Below are positions 1-10,920 of a stretch of 64,000 bases of DNA, piece after piece (within the stretch, counting starts at the first letter, position 1; every line of letters starts with the position of its first letter). A program made the position numbers and the translations under genes. Source of the DNA: Halichoerus grypus (Eukaryota > Chordata > Mammalia > Carnivora > Phocidae). Below the pieces are notes generated by a model that had not been told where the DNA came from, searched no databases, and was given only the letters and a program-made list of their open reading frames with translations. The stretch lies in contig NC_135712.1 in the NCBI RefSeq assembly GCF_964656455.1, positions 97,316,294 through 97,380,293 on the forward strand, read 5' to 3'.

Positions 1-1499
1 TTACTGATCCATCTGTGAGACTGGTACTTGCCACATGTCAGTTGACTCACATAAGGTGGGTTGGAAAAGAAATTCCATTAGATAAGGAAGACAGCAAAAT
101 TAATATATCGTTCGTTCTTTGTGAATGAAAAAATATAGCAAGCATTGATGGAAAGTGAGAATTTTATAAGTGATTTGAACAGATTAGTAATGGCTATTAC
201 ATGACAAATGGGAAAACTTTAATTCAAAAAGAAAAAAAATATATTATATAATTTTAGGAACAAAGCCTTTACTCTCTTTAATGTCTCATTACACACAAAT
301 GGAGTACCAGAGTCACTGGTCCAGAATAGTGGTAGAAGAATGATGTCTTACCAAAGACTACAAAACACCAGGTGAGGTTCATTATCTTAGATTCTCAAAT
401 AAGAAAATCTCATTTAGCGAGGCTCAAAAAATCTAGACTTTGTAGTGTCAGAACTTGTCTAAACTAATGACAGGACTGCATTATCAATGAAAAAAGCATA
501 ATAAAAATGTCTATAGTGTGAAAAATATTTGTGGGAAAATGTTGAAACTTCTTTTGAGTACAAATGATTTTTGCATATTTTACTCTGTCAATATGCCGAC
601 AGTATACAAATCAAAAATAACATACTAATAGAAATGATCCCTTACATTTACTGAGCTTCTGACATGTACGGGATGAGGTGTACAAGCATGTTATATTACT
701 TCTTTTAAAGCTGTTAAGGTTCAAGAAGTAAGGCTCAGAGAAGTTACCTATCTTAACCATTCAACAAAATGACCTGTTTAATATTTCTCAAAATGAGTTT
801 TATTTCCTTTACGCTATCTTTGTGGCACTATTCATGGTGGTGCCTATTAGGCAGTACTTGATAAACATCTCAGTCCCTAAGCTATTGAGACAGTACAATC
901 CAATAATATTGTATTATGAAATACATGTACAATATTGTACTAGCTGAGAAAATCAATAGAACATAAACTACCCATGGAATAGGTCAATGAGAAATCTGAA
1001 GGATAAAAACAAATATTTGTCACGATAAGGTGCAGGTGGGAAATGATAAATTTGGATTTTAAAAAGCCGGGTTTCTGGCCAGATCTATTAAATGACAAAG
1101 ATAATACATGCTTCCCATATGTTCGCTTTAGTGTCTCCAACTTTTTAAAGGGCATTTATTAAAGCAAATTCTAGAAGACTGTACACCAAATATCTCTGAG
1201 TGGTGAGTACACAGACAATTTATATTTTCAGATTTTGCTCATATGTATTTCTGAAAGACATAATTATTCATTGTGGAGTTAAAAACTTGAAAGGAATAAT
1301 TAAGATGACCCATTGTAAACAGTAAGCCTGCTACACAGGCTTGAACTTAGAAACTTCAGAGGTAAGTGAGTTTAAAGTAATGTAAAATACTATCATAGAA
1401 ATAGTAGGAATAGAGATTCTTCTAGATTCTCAAATGCATAGAAATATTAATTGAGAATGAATTTTTTATATTATGAGGTGCTAATTCACTAGATAATTT
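1..1499. other. Gene-free AT-rich stretch with a possible MIR
   Basis: No credible coding region; stop codons are dense in all frames. The part around 644-757 reads like a decayed plus-strand MIR: a CATTTACTGAGC-like start, and GGCTCAGAGAAGTTACCTAT near the end, like the MIR 'gaggcacagagaggttaagtaact' block. The rest looks unique. Confidence 0.4.
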
Positions 1500-1870
1500 A
1501 TTTTTTTCCAACATTTCATTAGGAAAATTTTAAAAATACAGAAAAGTTGGAAGAATTTCACAGTAAAAATTCATATATACATGATGTCAGTGCTGAAATT
1601 AATGTTACTATATTTGCTTTATCACATATCTATTCATCCATATCCATCTACACATCCCCGTGACCATTGATTCATCTATCTTATTTCTTGATGCATTTCA
1701 AACAAAGTTATAGAATCAGTATATTCCCACAAAAACTTCAACATACACATCATTAACTAGAGTTCAATATTTGGTTTTAGTGCTTTTTTTGTTGTTATTT
1801 TTGAGGTGAAATTGATTTACAATTAAATGTATAAATCCTTAGTGTCCTTCCAATGAAATCTGAAAAGTAC
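1500..1870 (-). mobile_element. L1M (L1ME-like) 3'UTR fragment
   Basis: The plus strand reads like the reverse complement of an old L1M 3'UTR: AAAATACAGAAAAGTTGGAA, then a 'catccatctacacatcccc' run, then near 1803 TTGAGGTGAAATTGATTTAC leading into an AAATCCTTAGTG segment. The order matches L1M 3'UTRs. Strongly diverged, so an ancient copy. Subfamily assigned from memory. Confidence 0.6.
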
Positions 1871-2689
1871 ATTTAGATGTCAATTTTAAAAGGACATGGA
1901 CTCATGGTAAGCTCATTTTCTTATTGTTATTTTCTCAATAACTTTCCAGGTTGGTGGATTGAGGGCTACAAATGGAAATCAAACATTCGGCATTAATGAA
2001 TTGTATTTTATGAGTACTTTCACGATTGATGAGAGTTTTAAGTTGTAAGCAAGAGAAACCAACTCAGGTATATCTAGATCTTTTACACCTAAGTAGAAAA
2101 AAAATTTATTGAAAATCTATTGTCTTTATATATTTCAATTAAGAGCATAGAAAAAAGCACTAGCAGGCTGGAAGAGCCAGGCTTTGAAACTAATGGAAAC
2201 ATGGGTCAAAGTAACAACTAGGATCATCTCACCTGGCCAGTGTTCTGCCATGGCCCAACACAAAATCCTACTCATGGCAACACTATGCCGCACCATGTGC
2301 AATCCCTGGTGAATGCCCTTGTGTAGCCCACGTAGGTCACATGTTCATGCCTAAGATGTTAGGGAGACTTGAGATGTGAGAATCTAGCATATTTAACTTC
2401 TATAGTGTGTGTAGGGAGCTTAGCTTTCCAACAAGAACCACAAAGAAAGAAATTCTTTAAATATAGCGAAGAAGCTCATAGGATTGGTGCCCCCCAAATT
2501 ACAAATATTACTAACATACAAAATTTCATTTTCCTGCTCAACAGTTCTATAAAGTCTTAACCAGGGCGAGCAAAGCATTCTTGTTTTATGGATGAGACCA
2601 TTCTTTAGACAACTGATACATTGTTTATTTCTGCCTTATTACCAGAAAATTTTCTGGTTTGGCTAGTGAGTACTGGTCAGACTAGAACA
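1871..2689. other. Unassigned single-copy-looking DNA
   Basis: No repeat hallmarks, RNA gene or coding potential recognised. The short open frames have no family resemblance and no plausible exon structure. Confidence 0.4.
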
Positions 2690-2910
2690 ATGATCATTCT
2701 GTTGTGTGACAAATGGATTCCCAGGAAAGGTAGTCCAGACAGAAGCAGGAAGACCAATATGGAGGCTATGATAATAGTCCAGACAGTAAATGACTGTGGC
2801 TTGAAAGTGAATAATAATGGTGAAGGTTCACATAAGAAGATAGAACATGCTTTGAAAGTGAAATCAAAACTTGTTACTATTCTGATAGGGGGTGTGAAAG
2901 AATAGAAAGC
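2690..2910 (-). mobile_element. L2 LINE fragment
   Basis: The plus strand carries the reverse complement of the L2 3' ORF region. GAGGCTATGATAATAGTCCA followed by a GACTGTGGCTTGAA segment matches the L2 antisense 'gaggctattgcaatagtccaggcgagag...ggtggcttgga' pattern. A 94-residue open frame here (2621-2905, plus) is a by-product of the antisense reading. Confidence 0.6.
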
Positions 2911-2924
2911 CTTCAGAATGTTGG

Positions 2925-2946
2925 GGCGCCTGGGTGGCTCGGTCGT
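2925..2946 (+). mobile_element. Carnivore SINE head only, 3'-truncated
   Basis: GGCGCCTGGGTGGCTCGG is the canonical first segment of a Can-SINE, but the similarity stops at about 2946. There is no A/B-box body, CT-rich stretch or A-rich tail. Loss of the 3' part is unusual for a SINE, since incomplete reverse transcription removes the 5' end. See the finding on the flanking direct repeat. Confidence 0.7.
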
Positions 2947-3310
2947 AGGGCCACAGGACCCGCTGCGGTCAGACTAAGAGTGGTACCTTACTAACACCGA
3001 CAGGGCCAAAGAGTTCCTTAGCAAGAAATGTAGACATTTAATTTCCATGATGGCACCCCTCTTCAAAAGAAGATTCTAAACTTGAGAGCTAATGGCCGCC
3101 ATTTTCAGCAACAAGAGAATGTTGGTCAGTGGCACAACTGAACAAGGAAACAGCCGAGAGTGAAGATGGAGAGAAAGCCCTGACAGTAATCACGTGGTGG
3201 TTCCAGTTTCTTTCATAAGGCCTGGCCACATGAGGCCCTTATGAACTGCGAATTACCTCGATATTCCATCCCACTGATACATTTTCCTTTTCAATAAGCA
3301 ATACTCAACA
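2947..3310. other. Unrecognised GC-richer segment downstream of the SINE head
   Basis: More CpG- and GC-rich than its surroundings, for example ACCCGCTGCGG at about 2959 and GGCCGCCATTTTC near 3093. All three plus frames are interrupted by stops; a 30-residue open stretch near 3125-3215 is not recognised. It could be a decayed processed pseudogene or an unfamiliar repeat. Confidence 0.3.
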
Positions 3311-4469
3311 GGTTTGTTATTTGTAGTAAGAGTTATAATCACTATGTTAATTATAGGCAGATGATCCTGATCTGAAACCTCCTTTCACCCACATTGCAAA
3401 GATATACCACAATTAATTAAACATGGGCCTCAGCATTTTCTAACTCTAATCACCCATGTAACTAATACTGAATTTATTCTCTCCTTAATGAGTAGTGCCA
3501 TAGAATAATGAGTTTTTCTTAAGACGAGGAATGCCTGCTTGTACTTGGAAATAGCTGAGAGACCAGAAAAGGGCCAAAAAGTCTTGAAGAACCATCTCAT
3601 CTTCATTTAAATTATTACCCATTTTCTCTTCTCCACCTCATTTCTATAAAACATTAATAAGGCTGTAAGTCTAAGCTCTTATGTCATTGTAACTGTGTGT
3701 AGCTTTTGGACTTTACAAGAGATTGACTCCAAATATGGTATTTTCTTGCTACAAGTAATGTGCATATGAGAGGCAATAACTCATCTCTGCAAGGTCTAAT
3801 TCCATAATAATTTATTCCAAGGCCTTGGCAGCTAATGCTTCACTCACTATTAATAGAAAATTGTGCAAGTGGTGTAGGTGGTACTTTCAGTTTAGTGATG
3901 CTGTAGTTAATTTCTTTAATTTATAAAGTATTTATAAATCTCATCTTTGCAAAGCTGCTGAAACTGTGTAGGCAGAAACCAGTTATCTCCTTATCTCACA
4001 GCCTCCAAATTGTATCCACTCCTATAGCCTACATAATCATTTACACTCCTCTTACTAAATCTGTTGCATGACCCCATCTGTCACTTTGTATCATGTGAAA
4101 GAGCTGATTATTTGCATGGCTCATGATTAAGAAATATCTTGTTGTTGCAATTACTCTACAGCGGGTTTTGTTATGGAGGGTCTGAAGGCTTACCGCCCTC
4201 CAGATTCCTGGGCTCTTGCTCAGCAGTGCCTGCAACACTTTCAACTTTTACCTTTTTGAATTCTCCTTCTTTGTATCTGGCAAAAACCCTCACCATGAAG
4301 CCTACTTTCTCTGATACTAAGAAAACCCTATCAGCTTTACCATGCATGATGTATCTCTTCTCATCCTTTTACTTTGCTGTGTTATAATAAAACTTTATGG
4401 TTTCTGAAGTTTGAATTTTATGTAACTTTTTGCTCATCACACAATATTTTCTTCTTTTCATGTTTTCCC
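3311..4469. other. Gene-free AT-rich stretch
   Basis: No repeat, RNA gene or coding sequence identified. The small open frames around 4041-4387 lack any recognisable motif. Confidence 0.4.
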
Positions 4470-4571
4470 TACCATTTACAATGTAAAAACCACTCTCAGC
4501 TTGCGGACCATACAAAACAAGTGGTGAGCGGAATGTAGCCTTTGGGGCATCATTTGCCAACTTCTGCTCTA
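4470..4571 (-). mobile_element. hAT/Charlie-type DNA transposon fragment
   Basis: ACAATGTAAAAACCACTCTC, then a TTGCGGACCATACAAAA segment, ending CATTTGCCAACTTCTG. This matches the antisense end of the mammalian hAT elements whose terminus reads 'cagggtcggcaaact' and whose body contains 'gcgggccgtacaaaa'. CpG positions have decayed, as expected of an old copy. The exact MER family is uncertain. Confidence 0.6.
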
Positions 4572-4577
4572 CAACCA

Positions 4578-5080
4578 CACCATCAAGTGCATAGATTTAA
4601 GTATATAGCTAGAGGAGTTTAACAAATGTGTACTTCTGTAAAACTATCCTCCCAATCAAGAAAATAAGTATTTTTATCATCCTGAGAAAATACCTCTTAC
4701 CCTTTACAGTAAACCCTCACCAAAAGCAACCATTATTGAGATTTTTCTCAGATTAGATTAGCATTTTATGTTCTAGAAATACATGTAAATAAGATCATAC
4801 AACATGTCCAATAATAATGATGGATTTCTCTAGCTATCCCTTTTGTTGTAACAGTTAGTACTTCATGTTTTGTTGAGATCTGTTAGTAGGCACATACAGG
4901 TTTAATATTTTAGATCCTCTTGTTAAATTGACCCTTTTATCATTATGAATATTTCTTATACCTGGGTAATACCCCATGTCCAGAGGTCTGCTTTATCTGA
5001 TATTAGTATTGTCACATCAGCCTGTATTATGCTCTGTGTTCACATAGTGTATCTTTTCTGTTGTTTTTGCTTTCAACTTT
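4578..5080 (-). mobile_element. L1M 3'UTR and ORF2 fragment (left part)
   Basis: 4578-4900 resembles an antisense L1M 3'UTR: AGTTTAACAAATGTGTACTT, AATCAAGAAAATAAG, AATAAGATCATACAACATG. From about 4925 it changes to antisense ORF2 endonuclease-region sequence (GACCCTTTTATCATTATGAA, then TTTATCTGATATTAGTATTG), so an internal piece of the element is missing. The right part resumes at 5200 after a small nested L1. Confidence 0.65.
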
Positions 5081-5213
5081 CCTGCGTTTAAAATTTTTAG
5101 TTTTTATTTTTTTTATTATGTCATATTAGTCACCATACAGTACATCATTAGCTTTCAATGTAGTGTTCCATGATTTATGGTTTGCGTATGACACCCAGTC
5201 CTGTGTTTAAAAT
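5081..5213 (-). mobile_element. Ultra-short L1 3' end with target-site duplication
   Basis: 5095-5199 is the antisense of the extreme 3' end of the carnivore L1 whose sense copy lies at 52470-52586 (TAGTGTTCCATGATT and ACACCCAG are shared, reverse-complemented). It starts with a T-rich run, the poly-A in antisense. Flanks 5081-5094 (CCTGCGTTTAAAAT) and 5200-5213 (CCTGTGTTTAAAAT) form a 14-bp target-site duplication with one mismatch. It sits inside an older L1M. Confidence 0.85.
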
Positions 5214-5450
5214 CTCTCGTAATCTCTTGTAAACTGCATATAAATGAGTCTTGCTTATTTATCTAATTTGACAATCTCTGACTCCTCATTGGCACATTAA
5301 GTCCACATATATTTAACATAATTATTGATATATTTGTGTTCTTGCTATTTGTCTTCTATTTTTCATCATGTGTTCTTTGTTCCATTGTTCCTACTGACTT
5401 CTTTTAATTTTCTTTTTATTTTTTAGGAAATCACTTTGTAACTTTTCATT
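5200..5450 (-). mobile_element. L1M ORF2 fragment (right part)
   Basis: Continues the antisense L1M after the nested insertion: AATTTGACAATCTCTGACTC, then ATTAAGTCCACATATATTTA, equivalent to L1 antisense 'aatttgccagtctgtgtctttt...agcccatttacattta'. Old and diverged. Confidence 0.65.
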
Positions 5451-6639
5451 TTGAAAGGTCAGTTCAATGTCATTTGCAAAATTCAATGAGGAAAAGGGCC
5501 ACTAAATGTCGTGTCCTGGGAATCACTGAGATATGTCCATCCTGTGGGTGGTAAATGAGGGTGGGTGAGGGGGGCAGACTCCACAAGCTGGCTTTTCTTC
5601 TTGCTTTCCTGCAACACAATCCTGAGAGAGATAAGCCTGAGTGGCCTGAAGGTTTGGAAGGAACCAGGTTTATCTGTGATGAAAGCACCTGGTTAGGGGC
5701 TGGGAGGTCCCGGACGCAGAGCATGGGGCTCCCCTGGACAGGGGATTCAGGTAGGTGAGCCCCCAGCAGAGGCCACCTGTGGATTGAACTAGTCCCAACA
5801 CCAATCTGTGGAAGGTTTATGGGTCCCAACATTTCCATCTACTGAAAAGTGACCCATGAACCCTTTAGTTGGAAAGCTCTCTTCAACTGTATTACGGATG
5901 AGGGCCTTGAGGTTCCTTCTGGTTTCACAAAGAACTTGCCAAATGTGGAAGGGGGAGTGAAGGTCACATGACAGCAGCTCCCACCCCTTAAGTCAAAGTC
6001 TGGGTGAGGGCCTGGGTGGACATCTTTATTAAAAGATTGTCAGAGAAATAAAGTGCAGCTCTGTTTCTTATTAATTACCAGTCTCTTACCTGATCCCTGA
6101 GAAACTAAGGTGAATAATGCCTTTGAGAAGCCCTTACCAGGTCTAATACGAAAAAGGATCTTTCAGTGAAATTCGACATCTCAAGTTAGTGTCTCCAAAG
6201 GAGACATCTCACTTAGAATTGCATTTAATATCCCATTTAGAATTGCAATGAAAGTACCCCCTCTTTGGAAGTTCAATTTCTGCAATGTAGCTCAGACAGT
6301 AGTTGATTGCCTCACCTAGCTGATCTTGAATATTCTGTTTACACAGAGGTTCCCATCTTTGTGTGCTACCAAGCCATTTTCTGGAAAAAAATATAATCCT
6401 ATTCTTCAACCCTATCACTTCCCAGTTGCTCCTGCACTTTCTCAAAGTCCTACGTGCTTCACATTCCAATTTTAATCTTCTCCCTCGATTTATCTAAAAA
6501 GCCATCTATTTCTTTAGTAATTTTCTGCTGTGGGGTTACAGGGTCCAGTTCACCTTAAAAAAGCAAAGCACTGAGCTGGGAGCCCCCAAGTCCCCAGTTT
6601 CCAACCTGCTGCTGCTTTCCTTTAAAATCACTTTTTTTA
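5451..6639. other. Unassigned block, GC-rich at 5530-6075
   Basis: 5530-6075 is clearly more G-rich than the window (GAGGGTGGGTGAGGGGGGCA near 5558), with no long credible frame. The 122-residue minus and 67-residue plus open frames overlap one another and resemble nothing known. AATAAA at 6048-6053 follows shortly after a TATTAAAAG stretch, reminiscent of an LTR or retrocopy 3' end. 6076-6639 shows nothing recognisable beyond a short direct repeat, TAGAATTGCA, near 6214 and 6239. Confidence 0.35.
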
Positions 6640-7841
6640 GTATTCCATTTTATCTCCTATGTGGAATTTTATTATTAACTCTTCCAATTAGTTTCATGGT
6701 GCTTATTTTAAGGAGTACAATATGCTTCCTTAACTTTTCATCTACCTTGAATTAATATCATACTTCTTCACATATAACGCAAGAATTATTTCCACTCCAT
6801 TCTCTTCAGGCTGATTCACTTCCCATAATGGCTCTTGCAGTGATGCTCAGTTAGCAACCTATTCTCTTGAGTTTTGTTCATCTGAACGTGTCTTTACTTG
6901 CTTTCCTTTTTCAAGGATACATTCACTATCTGTAAAATTCTAGGTAAATGTGTGTTTTTTAAAGTACTTTTAAGATGCTGTTTTATTGCCTTCTGCCCTC
7001 CATTATTCCTGCTGATAAATTAGTTATCCTGTTTATTGTGTCTCCGTTGTACACGTTGCTCTCTCTCTTTTTCTTTTCTTTCTTTCTTTCTTTTTTTTTA
7101 AACTGGTTGCTTCCAAGATGTTTCTTTATATCTTAGATTAAGTAGTTGGGTTATGCTGTGATCTGGGGTGGTTTTCACTGTGCATATCCACCTTGGGGTT
7201 TTCTTTCTTCTTGGCTGTGTGAGTTGATGTTTTAAACAGTTGTTTGAGGGCAGCACTAATATTTTTTTCCCCCACTTTCCCTCCTCCTTTTAGGACACCA
7301 ATTACATGTATTTTAGACTGCCTGTTATTATCCCCTAGGTCATTGTGGCTCTGTTGATTTCTTTCAATCATTTTTTCTGTCTGTGTTTCAGATTAGATAA
7401 TTTGTGCGTCAAATTAGTTTCTATTTGCTGGTCTTCACATATAATGATTCTTGTCTTTGCAGCGTTCTATCTGACATCAGTCCCATTCAATAATTTTATT
7501 TTAAGTATTGTACCTTTTTAGTTCTGAGATTTTTTTAACGTATGTTTTAAAGAGATTTCCTATCTCCCCTGAAATCTCCTGTCTCTTTACCATTCCAATT
7601 ATTTAACATATTTCTAGTAGTTATCTTGAAGTCCTTGTCTGCTAATTTCAACAAATCCACCATCTATTTCTTTTTCTTCACTTGTTTTCTCTCTTGGTTA
7701 TGGATCACATTTTCCTGCTTCTTCACATGTCTATTAAGTTTTAATTATGTATGAAACATTATAGATGAAAAGCTATAGGGAATCTTGATTTTGTTATCTT
7801 CATTGAAAGAGTGTTGAATTTTTCTACATGACAGTTAAATT
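6640..7841 (-). mobile_element. Old L1M element, antisense (first part)
   Basis: A long run of antisense L1M sequence: TTATTTTAAGGAGTACAATA at 6702, AAAATTCTAGGTAAATG near 6935, TTGCCTTCTGCCCTCCATTA, ACACCAATTACATGTATTTT, TTTCTGTCTGTGTTTCAGAT, then TTATCTTGAAGTCCTTGTCT and TTTTCCTGCTTCTTCACATG. These are in the order known for antisense mammalian L1M. It contains a short TTTC run at about 7074-7095. Minus-strand open frames here are remnants at most. Confidence 0.7.
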
Positions 7842-8107
7842 GTTGGTGGATCTTCTTTGTTTGTTTGTTTTAAAGATTTTATTTATTTATTTATTTTTTA
7901 AAAGATTTTGTTTATTTATTTGACAGAGAGAGACACAGCGAGAGAGGGAACACAAGCAGGGGGAGTGGGAGAGGGAGAAGCAGGCTTCCCTCCAAGCAGG
8001 GAGCCCAATGCGGGGCTCAATCCCAGGACCCTGAGACCATGACCTGAGCCAAAGGCAGACGCTTAACCGACTAAGCCACCCAGATGCCCCGTTGGTGGAT
8101 TTTCTTT
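7842..8107 (-). mobile_element. Full-length Can-SINE with duplicated tail
   Basis: 7859-8090 reads from tail to head: two AAAGATTTT-type tail copies, a CAGAGAGAGACACAGCGAG stretch, a B-box region, ending CCACCCAGATGCCCC. Flanks 7842-7858 and 8091-8107 are a 17-bp duplication (GTTGGTGGA(T/C)TCTTT-like) with one mismatch. The second TTTAAAGATTTTATTTATTT tail unit is unusual. Inserted in an L1M. Confidence 0.9.
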
Positions 8108-8431
8108 ATCCTGTGAAGGCTTTGTTTTAGTCTTTATTGAGATGAATCTGTATTAATTCTATTATTCCTATAATGTAGCTCTTTATTTTCAGAAAGATCC
8201 TTACTCCTAAAACATTGGCCCATCTGTGTATCATTGGAACTCCTGAAGTGTTTGCCAAATGTCCATATGAGCTGTCGAGGCACCTATAAAAATTTGACAC
8301 ACCTTCACCAATTCTGTAAGAATTTTTTTACATTCTCATGTAACAAGAATTTCCAGGCTAATCTTTTGACTTTCCTTGTCCCATATTTAAAATCACCCAT
8401 TGTCCTAAGGAGTTCTGGTTTATTTTGGTGA
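8108..8431 (-). mobile_element. Old L1M element, antisense (second part)
   Basis: Continuation of the L1M after the SINE. TGTAGCTCTTTATTTTCAGA and CCTAAGGAGTTCTGGTTTA are read as diverged antisense L1M sequence of the 'aaggagccttggttcctttt' type. The 65-residue plus-strand frame at 8234-8431 is an antisense shadow. Confidence 0.5.
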
Positions 8432-8610
8432 TTAATCATATATTTTTTAAGATTTTTATTTATTTATTTGACACAGTGAGAGGGAACACAAGAGGGGGAG
8501 TCGAAGAGGGAGAAGCAGGCTCCCTGCTTGATCCTAGGACCCTGGGATCATGACCCGAGCCAAAGGCAGACGCTCAATGACTGAACCACCTAGGCGCCCC
8601 TTAATCATAT
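8432..8610 (-). mobile_element. Can-SINE, internally shortened
   Basis: Body 8442-8600 runs TTTTTTAAGATTTTTATTTA ... CCACCTAGGCGCCCC. The segment between the CT-rich part and the B box is shortened (CAGGCTCCCTGCTTGATCC). Flanked by TTAATCATAT at 8432-8441 and 8601-8610. Confidence 0.88.
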
Positions 8611-8730
8611 TTTAAAACAAAGATCTAGGTACTGGGTATCCTTATGTCTATGATATATCATTATTTCTGGACCTTTTCAGTGAAAAGAAATAGGAAAATT
8701 ACTTTTTTTTGTAGCTTCAAGGGCATTTCA
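8611..8730 (-). mobile_element. Old L1M element, antisense (third part)
   Basis: AACAAAGATCTAGGTACTGG, then ATATCATTATTTCTGGACC and TTTTCAGTG, match the antisense L1M stretch 'aaccaagatctgggtgctagg...tcattgcttctaggccctctcag'. This ends the minus-strand L1M; a plus-strand L1M 5' part follows directly. Confidence 0.55.
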
Positions 8731-8754
8731 CTGGTATGAGAATGACCCTGTTTA

Positions 8755-10010
8755 TACATACATATATATAACAACAGGTTTCAGACATTAGACAACAGCC
8801 AACACAGGACTGTCATCCCTGAGAGAAAGGAAACAAATAAACCAACGTGATGATTAAAGTAGGTTATTTTCTGAAGGCAGTTTCCAGGCTGTCATCCAGG
8901 GAAAGAGAAACCAAAGAAAACCAAGCAATCTCAATAAGATGAAGAGCCAGGAGTCAGAGTTAAAGGAGGTGAAGAAGGCTCAACCATGCTGGGAAGACCA
9001 CTGGAGAAGGAGTCAACAGCTCAGAGAGAGAGAGCTACAGAAAGGTCTCCTGGAATATTTATCTTATTATCCGTCTGTAGGTGAAAAGGGTGAAATTCCA
9101 TGTGGGTGGAGTAACACCAATCTAAACAAATCCTTGAGTTGAAAAAAATGTCAGAAGCAGAAATACATTTAAATTTATGGGGCCTCAGGGATAGTTCACA
9201 AATGGGTATCACTTTAGAAGTTGAGCCAAATTAGCTCTGGATTACTTCTTTGAACCCATCCTCATCATGCTTAATAGCTGCCCCCAAAGGATCAAATTGA
9301 CTACAAGTAACTATGCCACATAAAAGTCCAAACCTCTTGAATGAAATAAGACAAAATCCATCACTCAACAATGTAAAATGTATAAGGTCTAGGTCCAATA
9401 CAAAATTACTAGCTATAGAAAAATATGGCCTGTTAGTAGCAGAAAAATGAATCAAATGAAAGAGATACAGAAATGACAGAGATAAGGGAATTACCAGACA
9501 AGTGTCTTAAAATAGCTATAATATATACCCCCCAAATACCCAAGAATATAAACAATACTACGAATAGGATGAGGAATGGACTAGAAGATAGCAATGGTAC
9601 GAAAACTTGTAAAAAAAAAAGAAGAAGAAGAAGAAGAAGAACACAGAACTTTTAGAGGTGTAAAGAATATTTCAAACAAATCATACACTGGATGGTATTA
9701 CAGCAGGTTACATGCTGCAAAAGAAAAGATCAGTGTGCTGGAAGACATGGTAACAGAATGAAGTACAAAGAGCGTATGATCTGAAAGGGGAAGAAAAAAT
9801 ATTTGAAAACATAATGGCCAAGGAATATCCTAATTTGATTAAAACTATGAGCCCACAGATAAAAGTTCAACAAGTCCAATCAGAATATAGAAAAGCATAC
9901 CAATGCACATCACAGTCAGATCTTGATAATCACTGAAAGAGAAAAAAAAAATCTTGAACCTTTCACATTCAGTATTAATAAAGATTTAGTGAAAACTTTT
10001 AAATGTAGAT
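8755..10010 (+). mobile_element. L1M/HAL1 5'UTR and ORF1-like region, sense
   Basis: Sense-strand similarity to the 5' part of old L1M/HAL1 elements: CAGACATTAGACAACAGCCA, CAACACAGGACTGTCATCCC, AAGACCACTGGAGAAGGAG, AATTCCATGTGGGTGGAG, GCTGCCCCCAAAGGATCAAA, then ORF1-like parts such as ATTACCAGACAAGTGTCTTA. Contains a (GAA)n run at 9612-9640. Short frames at 8939-9142, 9021-9212 and 9473-9655 fall inside it and are not genes. Confidence 0.6.
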
Positions 10011-10730
10011 TGATTAAGTTGAATCTCTACTAGGTCAGTTTGTTTGCCAGAAAATAACAGAAGGGCCGAGGTGTAAAACAAGAATTACCAGATCAAAGGA
10101 TAAGAAGTGAAGTACTAAAAATAAAAGAGATGATAACAGACAACTGATAAGGAGTTATTGACCAGTAATTGTACTGCCTAAGGCCGTATCTGTTTTGCTC
10201 ATACTATTATTTATATTAATGAGCTTTTTAATGCCTTCATCTTTTACTTCTGAGTACCTAGACCTTAGAGAACTCTGTGCACATCTATAATTTAATGACA
10301 TACTATTTTTAGCATCTCCTGGAGATGTGGTAAAATTAATAATGCCACATATATGATATAGAGAGTCTTGTCACTTTGAATTTGCTGCTCGAGCAACTTT
10401 GCTTTTAAAAAGTATGTAAATTACACAGTGGTATCTAATGAGTTGAGATATTTGCAATGATATTAAACCTCTAAAATCATTTATTCAGAAAAAGGGGTTT
10501 TCTAAGTACATTTCAAATCTTCCTGAGAACAATCATTTTTTTTTAAATCTGAATACACATCTCTTTAACTACCTATCTACCTACCCATCCATCAATCTAT
10601 TTACCTTTTTGAAGAAGCTATATCACTTATGAAACTTAATTACTGTGGAATTATGGAAACTATTCAGAATTAACTGAGAAAATATAAACATTAATATTTC
10701 ACTTAGGAGCAGTCTAGTAATAATTGTGTC
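10011..10730. other. Gene-free AT-rich stretch
   Basis: Nothing recognised apart from a short run of CTACC/CATCC-like units at 10566-10600. Confidence 0.4.
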
Positions 10731-10734
10731 ACAT

Positions 10735-10920
10735 TTACATTATGTTTCATACTTTATAAAGTGCATTTATACATATTATCTTATTAGAATTTCACAGCCC
10801 TTTGAGAGGAGACGAGAGCCAGTATGACATCCATTTAAAATACAAGAAATATAGCATGCAGGGGAAACAACAGATTTGCTCACTGACACGTGGCTAGTGT
10901 TGGACTTGAAGTCGGCTGTT
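10735..10920 (+). mobile_element. MIR-type SINE
   Basis: ATACATATTATCTTATTAGA, then TTTCACAGCCCTTTGAGAGG, and later CACTGACACGTGGCTAGTGT, follow the MIR order (tcattaactc ... cccatttt ... gtcacacagctagtaag). Strongly diverged. Confidence 0.5.

Noticed and set aside
5470..5838. 122-residue minus-strand open frame in the GC-rich block
   Set aside because: Overlaps another frame on the opposite strand, no recognisable domain, no splice or promoter support.
5530..6075. CpG island promoter
   Set aside because: The block is G-rich but has few CpGs, and no gene lies downstream.
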